Positions 58,807 through 64,000 of a DNA stretch of 64,000 nucleotides are shown here, one piece after another. A program made the translations under genes and the position numbers. Source of the stretch: Candidatus Rokuibacteriota bacterium (GTDB taxonomy: Bacteria; Methylomirabilota; Methylomirabilia; Rokubacteriales; CSP1-6); assembly GCA_003220685.1 (NCBI GenBank), contig QHTE01000006.1:72845-136844 (forward strand), written 5' to 3'. Below the pieces are notes generated by a model. It was not told the DNA's origin, did not search any database, and saw only the letters and a program-made list of their open reading frames with translations. The number at the start of each line of letters is the position of its first letter. Position 1 is the first letter of the stretch.

Positions 58807-59175
58807 ATGGCCAACGAGCGCGGTCTGATCGCGAAGGCGCGACGCGAGGAGCTGAGCGAGGAGCTTCGGGAGATGCTGGGCCGCTGGTATCGGAACGCCT
58901 ACGAGGACGACAACCTGTTCCTCACGATGGCGCGCGCGAACGAGCGAAAGGTGCGCACGAATGCGGAGGGAGCAACAGCGGTGCCAGCGGCGGCGACTGT
59001 TTCAGGACTGACGCTGACCGCGCCATCGTTGACGGACATGCCATGCCGCCCCGGTGAAACTCCGACGCGTGGCGCCGGGTTTTTCACCGAGCTGGCTCAG
59101 CCGCACGCTCAGAAGCGCAGGTTCACCTTGCCGACGATGAACCAGGTGTCGCCGACATCGATGCGGTTGTCGTGA
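58807..59175 (+). CDS. Small protein of unknown function
   Basis: The 122-residue frame begins MANERGLIAKARREELSEEL and has a good ribosome site (GGGAGGA, 58796-58802). The first 55 residues are a charged helical segment (RREELSEELREMLGRWYRNA). The rest is low-complexity and runs 67 bases into the convergent outer-membrane gene, so the real C-terminus could be degenerate. It may be the front of a broken gene. Confidence 0.5.
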   Translation: MANERGLIAKARREELSEELREMLGRWYRNAYEDDNLFLTMARANERKVRTNAEGATAVPAAATVSGLTLTAPSLTDMPCRPGETPTRGAGFFTELAQPHAQKRRFTLPTMNQVSPTSMRLS

Positions 59176-60107
59176 CGGTCTGAGTAACCCTCGCCTTCGA
59201 AGTAGAAGCGATTGAACGCGTAGCCACCAGTGACATCGAAGCCGATCTGTCGCAGGTCGAATCGGAGGCCGGCGTAGAGCCGCATCTCGCGATAGAAGAT
59301 CTTGTCTCCCTTGTTCTCGCGGTCGGCGCGGTAGAAGTGGTCGCTATCCCACTGGAAGCCGCCGTAGGCGCGCAGCGGCTGGAAGATCTCCCAGGTGACG
59401 CGCGAGCGCACTGTCCAGAACGGATAGTACTCGGCCTCCAGGGTGAGGCTCTCGAACGGCTTGTACCGGACCAGCGAGAACGGAAAGCCGATGACGGCCG
59501 TGAACTTGTCCGACGGCACCCACGCGTACGCGAGGCCCGGAATCGGCAACGTCTCGCCGAAGATCTCCTCGTCGGTCGCGTAGATCAGCGTGAAGATCCA
59601 CGAATTGCGCTCGCCTTGAGGGACGCGCAGCATCGTCACCAGTCGGAAGTACATCTCGTCCACGCTGTTGAAGGGCTCGTCGCTGGCGGAGCCGACCGTC
59701 AGCGCCACCCCGCCCGTCCAGGCGTTGTCGAACCTGTGTCGATAGCTGGCGGTCGCGCCGATGTCCCAGAGCTCGCTGGGAAACACACCACCCGCGTCAG
59801 GAAACCGGGCGCGCGTGTCGATGTCCTGATAGAGCCCCCTGGCCGAGAAGGCCCATTCGTCCCTTGAGTCCTGGTAGAGCGGCGTGGTCAGGCTCACCCG
59901 GTGCTCGGTCATCGCGAAGTGGGTGTCCTGGTCCTCAACCTTGCGCTCTGGGTAGAAGGTGTAGCGATAGTCGGCCCGCGGAATTTGCTTACCCATCTCG
60001 GGGTTGAGCCACATCTGGAGCTCGGATTGGGCCGCCGCCGGAGCCGGTCGCACCGCTGCCAATGCCACGCCGAGCATCAGTACCCCGAGAAGCCGCGCAG
60101 GAGGCAT
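59109..60107 (-). CDS. Outer membrane beta-barrel protein
   Basis: The 332-residue protein has a signal peptide (MPPARLLGVLMLGVALAA, cleavage near PAAAQ). Alternating aromatic/hydrophobic strands follow throughout (YRYTFYPERKV, HRVSLTTPLY, WAFSARGLYQD, AYAWVPSDKFTAVIGFPFSL, LYAGLRFDLRQIGFDV), ending in VNLRF. A C-terminal Phe is the usual outer-membrane assembly signal. The cargo or role is unknown; the pattern resembles uncharacterised barrel proteins. Confidence 0.8.
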   Translation of the reverse strand: MPPARLLGVLMLGVALAAVRPAPAAAQSELQMWLNPEMGKQIPRADYRYTFYPERKVEDQDTHFAMTEHRVSLTTPLYQDSRDEWAFSARGLYQDIDTRARFPDAGGVFPSELWDIGATASYRHRFDNAWTGGVALTVGSASDEPFNSVDEMYFRLVTMLRVPQGERNSWIFTLIYATDEEIFGETLPIPGLAYAWVPSDKFTAVIGFPFSLVRYKPFESLTLEAEYYPFWTVRSRVTWEIFQPLRAYGGFQWDSDHFYRADRENKGDKIFYREMRLYAGLRFDLRQIGFDVTGGYAFNRFYFEGEGYSDRHDNRIDVGDTWFIVGKVNLRF

Positions 60108-60253
60108 TCGGGACCCTCCTCTGCCGGCCTCGGTGTGCGACTGGTACGGTGAGCCCGGCGTACGCCGCCAAGGGGAGCAAGAGCCGGGCCAACGGCGGTG
60201 GCAGGCCGTCTCAATCGCCCCCTGCGAGTGCCGTTATGACGTAGTGTGGGGGC

Positions 60254-61894
60254 GTGAGCTCCGTCGAGCCGGTCACCGAAGGGCAGATCTCTCCCGCCCG
60301 CCGGTGGGCCATTACGTTCTCCGTGATGATGGTCACGGTCATGCAGGTCCTCGACTCGAGCGTGACCAACGTCGCGCTGCCCCACATGCAGGGCGCGCTC
60401 TCCGCCGGGATCGAGGAGATGTCGTGGGTCATCACCTCGTTCCTCGCCGCGAACGCCATCATCATTCCGGCGACCGGCTGGCTCTCGGCCCGATTCGGCC
60501 GCCGCCGTTTCTTCCTGATCTGCACGGTGATCTTCACCGTGAGCTCGTTCCTCTCGGGGATCGCACCGTCGCTAGAGTTTCTCGTCGCCATGCGCATCCT
60601 CCAGGGCCTCGGCGGCGGACCGGTCATCCCGATGGCGCAGGCGATCATGTGGGAGATCTTCCCGCTCCGGATGCGCGGCACCGCGATGGCGGTCTGGGGC
60701 GGCGGCATCATGCTGGCGCCCATTCTGGGGCCGACCGTGGGCGGCTGGATTTGCGACAACTGGTCCTGGCGCTGGATCTTCTATATCAACCTCCCCATCG
60801 GCATCATCGGGTTTCTGATGGTGAGCGTGTTCCTGTTCGATGCCCCGTTCATCACGAAGCCGCGCGGCATCGACCTCGCGGGGCTCGTCATGATGGTGGT
60901 CGGATTCGGCTTCTTGCAGCTCTGCCTCGACCTCGGCGAGAAGAACGACTGGTTCGATTCGGGTCTCATCCTCGGGCTGCTCATGCTCGCCGTCTGCGCG
61001 CTCGTCGCGTTCGTCATCCGCGAGCTGCTGGCCCAAGAGCCGATCCTCGACCTGAGCGTGTTCAACGACCGGAACTTCGCCGTGGGCACGATGTGCATCG
61101 CGCTGGTCGCCCTCGGTTTCAACTCGAGCGTGCTGCTGGTCGCGCTCTACACGCAGAAGATCCTGGCCTGGGACGCCTGGAACGCGGGGCTCGTGCTGGC
61201 ACCGGGCGGGCTCGGCACCATGATCTCGCTCATGATATCGGGCCGCCTGGTGGCGCGCACGGATCAGCGTCTCATGCTGATCGGCGGCTGCCTCTTGAAC
61301 GCGTTCGCCTCGACGATGATGACGAGCGTGACCCTCGGGATGGACTACTGGAGCCTCGCGTGGCCGCGATTCCTGCAGGGCTTCGCGATGGGCTTCATCT
61401 TTCCGCCGCTCCAGACGCTCACGCTGGCGACGATCCGCCTGGAGCGCCTGGGCAATGCGACCGCCGCCTACAACGTCGTCCGCAACGTCGGGGGCAGCAT
61501 CGGCGTCGCGCTGGCAACCACGCTCCTCGTCCGGCGCAGCCAGGCGCATCAGAACACGCTCGTCGGCCACCTGAACATCTGGGACGCCGACACGTCGGCG
61601 AAGCTCAAGCAGTGGACGGCTCACTTCGTGAGCCAGGGCGCCGACTCGTACACGGCCGGCCGCCGGGCCCTCGCGATGCTGTACCGTAGCACCATCGAGC
61701 AGGCGCAGGTCATGGCCTACGCGGACGACTTCTGGCTGATCTCGGTCCTGTTCGTGTGCATCGTGCCGCTGATTCCTCTCATGCACCGGGTGCGCACCGA
61801 CCAGAACGAGCGCGCGCGCGAGCGTCCCGGCCGGGTCGAAGCGCTGCCGGCGCCGGACAACTCGCCGATCCTCCCAGACCGCGGCATCGACTAG
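60254..61894 (+). CDS. DHA2-family MFS multidrug transporter, EmrB/QacA type
   Basis: The 546-residue inner membrane protein has about 14 helices. It shows MQVLDSSVTNVALPHMQGAL and the motif A-like GWLSARFGRRRFFLICTVIF, then GGPVIPMAQAIMWEIFPLRM and ILGPTVGGWICDNWSWRWIF, a typical motif C. EmrB-type pumps export drugs or metabolites, usually with an EmrA adaptor, which is not seen here. It starts at GTG 60254; a TAGTGT hexamer (60242-60247) ends 6 nt upstream. Confidence 0.9.
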   Translation: MSSVEPVTEGQISPARRWAITFSVMMVTVMQVLDSSVTNVALPHMQGALSAGIEEMSWVITSFLAANAIIIPATGWLSARFGRRRFFLICTVIFTVSSFLSGIAPSLEFLVAMRILQGLGGGPVIPMAQAIMWEIFPLRMRGTAMAVWGGGIMLAPILGPTVGGWICDNWSWRWIFYINLPIGIIGFLMVSVFLFDAPFITKPRGIDLAGLVMMVVGFGFLQLCLDLGEKNDWFDSGLILGLLMLAVCALVAFVIRELLAQEPILDLSVFNDRNFAVGTMCIALVALGFNSSVLLVALYTQKILAWDAWNAGLVLAPGGLGTMISLMISGRLVARTDQRLMLIGGCLLNAFASTMMTSVTLGMDYWSLAWPRFLQGFAMGFIFPPLQTLTLATIRLERLGNATAAYNVVRNVGGSIGVALATTLLVRRSQAHQNTLVGHLNIWDADTSAKLKQWTAHFVSQGADSYTAGRRALAMLYRSTIEQAQVMAYADDFWLISVLFVCIVPLIPLMHRVRTDQNERARERPGRVEALPAPDNSPILPDRGID

Positions 61895-61931
61895 AGGCGG
61901 CGCAGCCTCCGCGCCGTTCGTACAGCGGGCT

Positions 61932-62567
61932 CTAACCGACGAGCTCCAGGAACGCCGCGACGATCTCTTCGGCGGTGTGGGCGCCGGCGCGCTTCGGCGC
62001 GCGGAAGAGGTCGTGGCCGGCGCCCGTGATGACGAGAAGAGACGTTCGTGACGGGACGAGGGCGCGCGCGGCCTCGATCTCGTCGAGGGAGCCGAATGGA
62101 TCGCGCGAGCCGTGCGCGAATAGGGTGGGCGCGGCGATCTTCGGAAGGTGCGCCGTCCGGAGCTCGGCCGGGCGCCCCGGCGGGTGCAGCGGGTAGGAGA
62201 GCAGCAGCAGCCCGTCGACGAGCCCGGCCTCGCCCGCCGCCAGCATGCTGGCCTGACGGCCGCCGTACGACTGGCCGCCGAGAAAGACGCGGCCCCCCAC
62301 GCGTGATCGCATCGCCGTCACCATGGCGCGCAGGCCCTCACGGTCGCGCGCCGCTCCCACCGGGCGCGGGGGCGCCGTGCGGCTCGCCTGCCGGAACGGC
62401 AGGTCGTAGCGCAGGACCGCGAGGCCCCGGGCGGCAAACGCCTCGCCGAGCGCCACCAGCAGTGGCGCCCGCGCGTTGCCGCCGGCGCCGTGGGTCAGCA
62501 CGAGCCCGTCGCCGGACGGCGCCCGCGGCTGGTGGAGCTCTTCGCTCACGCGGGAACCCGCCGCCAA
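61932..62567 (-). CDS. Alpha/beta hydrolase (KANL3/Tex30-like)
   Basis: The 211-residue protein has VLTHGAGGNARAPLLVALGE, the nucleophile elbow GQSYGGRQAS, the catalytic Asp in AHGSRDPFG and His in ITGAGHDLFR. It fits the KANL3/Tex30-like subgroup of alpha/beta hydrolases; the substrate is unknown. The TTG start at 62567 directly follows the upstream gene's stop; GTG 62549 is an alternative. Confidence 0.85.
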   Translation of the reverse strand: MAAGSRVSEELHQPRAPSGDGLVLTHGAGGNARAPLLVALGEAFAARGLAVLRYDLPFRQASRTAPPRPVGAARDREGLRAMVTAMRSRVGGRVFLGGQSYGGRQASMLAAGEAGLVDGLLLLSYPLHPPGRPAELRTAHLPKIAAPTLFAHGSRDPFGSLDEIEAARALVPSRTSLLVITGAGHDLFRAPKRAGAHTAEEIVAAFLELVG

Positions 62568-62921
62568 CTAGGCGATGCGGCGGTAGATGACGTGGCGGCG
62601 ATTGGTGGTGTAGGGGCGCACCTGCTCGGCCCAGCGTCCCTCCTCGACCGCCTTCGCCCACGCGTCGCTGGTGAGGACGGCCGGGCTCTCGATCTCGTAG
62701 AGCGCGTTGTAGGCGGGCTCGCTCTCGATCACGATCGTCTTCCGCGCGCCGCCGATCATCATCGTGACCGGCTCGCTCTTGAAGCGCGCGACCGCGATGA
62801 CCCCGGGCACCCGAAGGAGCGCCGGCACGTGCTCGGTGTCGTAGACCTCGTTGAAGATCGCGTCCTTGTCCGAACGCACGCTCATGGCCGCGCTGAAGAG
62901 ATAGCGAGTCTGCATCGGCAT
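62568..62921 (-). CDS. Dimeric alpha-beta barrel protein
   Basis: The 117-residue protein resembles ferredoxin-like dimeric barrel proteins such as the EthD/DUF4286 type: KDAIFNEVYDTEHVPALLRV, IAVARFKSEPV, ALYEIESPAVLTSDAWAKAV and a terminal strand. The role is unknown; relatives take part in small-molecule turnover. It lies directly upstream of the hydrolase, and co-transcription is likely. Confidence 0.7.
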   Translation of the reverse strand: MPMQTRYLFSAAMSVRSDKDAIFNEVYDTEHVPALLRVPGVIAVARFKSEPVTMMIGGARKTIVIESEPAYNALYEIESPAVLTSDAWAKAVEEGRWAEQVRPYTTNRRHVIYRRIA

Positions 62922-63073
62922 GCGAATGTCTCCTTGTCGGGAATTCGGATGGCCCCATCCTAGCTCATCATGTGGACTCGGCGCGCTTCACCACCAGCGG
63001 CGGGGGCGGCCGCGCGTCTCGCGGATTGTGGGGCGCGGGGAGGCCCGATGCTACGATGATCGAGGAGGATTTC

Positions 63074-63637
63074 ATGACGTTCGGTGGCGTCGTTTTCCTT
63101 CTCGTCTTCGTGGGCTTCGTCCTGGCGATCATCCTCACGTACAACAAGCTCGTCGGCCTGCGCCAGCGGTCCGCGGAGGCGTGGTCGGACATCGATGTTC
63201 AGCTCAAGCGGCGCACCGATCTGGTGCCGAACCTGGTCGAGGCCGTACGGGGCTACGCCGCGCACGAGCGCGGCACGCTCGACCAGGTGGTCCGAGCCCG
63301 GGGCGCGGCCGTGACGGCGCAAACGCCCGAGGCGCGCGCACAGGCCGAGAACCAGCTGACCAGCGCCCTGCGTCAGCTCTTCGCGCTCGCCGAGTCATAT
63401 CCCGACCTCAAGGCGAACCAGAGCTTTCGCGACCTCCAGAGCTCGCTCGCGGAGATCGAGGAGACGATCCAGAGCTCGCGCCGCTACTACAACGCCGTCG
63501 TGCGCGACTTCAACACCACGATCGACAGCTTCCCGTCCAACCAGATCGCGCTGTTCTTCCGGTTCGCCAGGCGGCAGTACTTCGAGCTCGAGCGCCCCGA
63601 AGACCGTCAGGTCCCGCGCGTCGCCTTCGGGAGCTGA
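63074..63637 (+). CDS. LemA family protein
   Basis: The 187-residue protein has one N-terminal membrane helix (TFGGVVFLLVFVGFVLAIIL) and the LemA signature: YNKLVGLRQRSAEAWSDIDV, RRTDLVPNLVEAVRGYAAHE, SYPDLKANQSFRDLQSSLAE and YYNAVVRDFNTTIDSFPSN. LemA proteins pair with DUF2207/TPM envelope proteins; the role is unknown. ATG 63074 has GAGGAGGA 5 nt upstream and is preferred over ATG 63056. Confidence 0.92.
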   Translation: MTFGGVVFLLVFVGFVLAIILTYNKLVGLRQRSAEAWSDIDVQLKRRTDLVPNLVEAVRGYAAHERGTLDQVVRARGAAVTAQTPEARAQAENQLTSALRQLFALAESYPDLKANQSFRDLQSSLAEIEETIQSSRRYYNAVVRDFNTTIDSFPSNQIALFFRFARRQYFELERPEDRQVPRVAFGS

Positions 63638-63641
63638 TCGC

Positions 63642-64000
63642 ATCGGCCGGCTCGGCGCGCCGGCGCTCGCGCTGCCTTTCGCGCTGGCCTTCGCGCTGGC
63701 GACCGCGGCCGGCGCGGCGGCGCAGACGCGCGGGCAATTCGCGATCGACAGCTTCGTCACCAGCATCGTCGTCAACCGCGATGCCAGCCTGATCGTTCGG
63801 GAAGACATCACCTTCAACTTCCGCGGATCGCACCAGGGGATCTTCCGGAGAATTCCGGCGCACTACACGCGCGACGGGCTCGAGTACCCGCTGACCCTGA
63901 GCGGCATCGGGGTGTATGACGAGGCCAGCCGTCTGCTCCGGAGCGAGGTCTCGTACCCGGATCACGCCGTCTCGATCAAGGCCTGGGTGCCCGGCGCGGT
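63642..64000 (+). CDS. DUF2207 family protein, N-terminal part, cut by the window edge, no canonical start codon
   Basis: The frame encodes a signal peptide (GRLGAPALALPFALAFALAT, then AGAAAQ) and the DUF2207 beginning: FAIDSFVTSIVVNRDASLIV, FNFRGSHQGIFRRIPAHY. These membrane proteins usually follow lemA, as here. Between the in-frame stop at 63357 and the signal peptide no ATG, GTG or TTG occurs. ATC 63642 lies 8 nt after GGGAG (63629-63633) and is the only suitable position, so either a rare start or a base error is likely. Confidence 0.75.
   Translation, partial: MGRLGAPALALPFALAFALATAAGAAAQTRGQFAIDSFVTSIVVNRDASLIVREDITFNFRGSHQGIFRRIPAHYTRDGLEYPLTLSGIGVYDEASRLLRSEVSYPDHAVSIKAWVPGA

Noticed and set aside
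58807..59175. Toxin-antitoxin or phage origin for the small protein genes near 57.7-59.2 kb
   Set aside because: No toxin or antitoxin motif, paired overlap or phage gene is visible; they remain hypothetical.

Overview
The window is very GC-rich DNA, with third codon positions nearly always G or C, packed with bacterial genes on both strands. Envelope genes point to a Gram-negative, diderm organism: LolA, a beta-barrel protein ending in Phe, several lipoproteins, MurG and Ddl. The gene set and style (PII/GlnE, tungsten aldehyde:ferredoxin oxidoreductase, prokaryotic SpeD/SpeE, extremely GC-rich coding) suggest a soil or groundwater lineage such as Rokubacteria/Methylomirabilota or a deltaproteobacterium-like phylum. 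This placement is inference; there is no rRNA in the window.

Layout. 1-7.6 kb: end of a phosphate-transport PhoU-type protein, then glnB-glnE (nitrogen regulation), polA-coaE and rsmA. 7.8-13.9 kb: an M23 peptidase, a palindrome plus tandem-repeat block, RNase J, FtsK and a secreted protein. 13.9-17.0 kb (minus strand): an ECF sigma factor, its zinc-finger anti-sigma factor and a DUF4139 protein. Two matching RpoE-like promoters (GGAAC-type -35, 16-nt spacer, GTCTAA) suggest a self-contained regulon. 17.3-24.4 kb: a DinB-family protein, a decayed TAXI binding protein, lolA, yajQ, rimO, pgpA, cinA, a TPR lipoprotein and a 2'-5' RNA ligase. 24.4-29.9 kb: recA-pilT-recX-alaS. 29.9-38.2 kb: a two-component pair, an MBL lipoprotein, methyltransferases and a polyamine block (speB, divergent speD-speE). 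38.2-45.6 kb: maf, a binding protein, an endonuclease III relative and the ddl-murG and HAD-rarA groups. 45.6-51.8 kb: two large periplasmic TPR proteins translationally coupled to a tungsten aldehyde oxidoreductase. 52-64 kb: small lipoproteins, tRNA-Val, a frameshifted GH15 gene, small membrane proteins, a beta-barrel protein, a DHA2-type transporter, LemA and a DUF2207 protein.

The most unusual feature is how translation seems to start. Stop and start codons overlap as NTGA with all four bases in the first position (ATGA, GTGA, TTGA, CTGA). Five genes (glnE, the MBL lipoprotein gene, pgpA, thpR, the DUF2207 gene) have no ATG, GTG or TTG that would preserve their conserved N-terminus or signal peptide. 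Several genes also have a TAnnnT -10 hexamer only 6-8 nt before the start codon, which suggests leaderless mRNAs. The speD gene is preceded by a ten-codon upstream ORF whose stop overlaps the speD start.

One limit applies throughout: this may be a metagenome-derived assembly, so single-base errors could explain some frameshifts and missing start codons.
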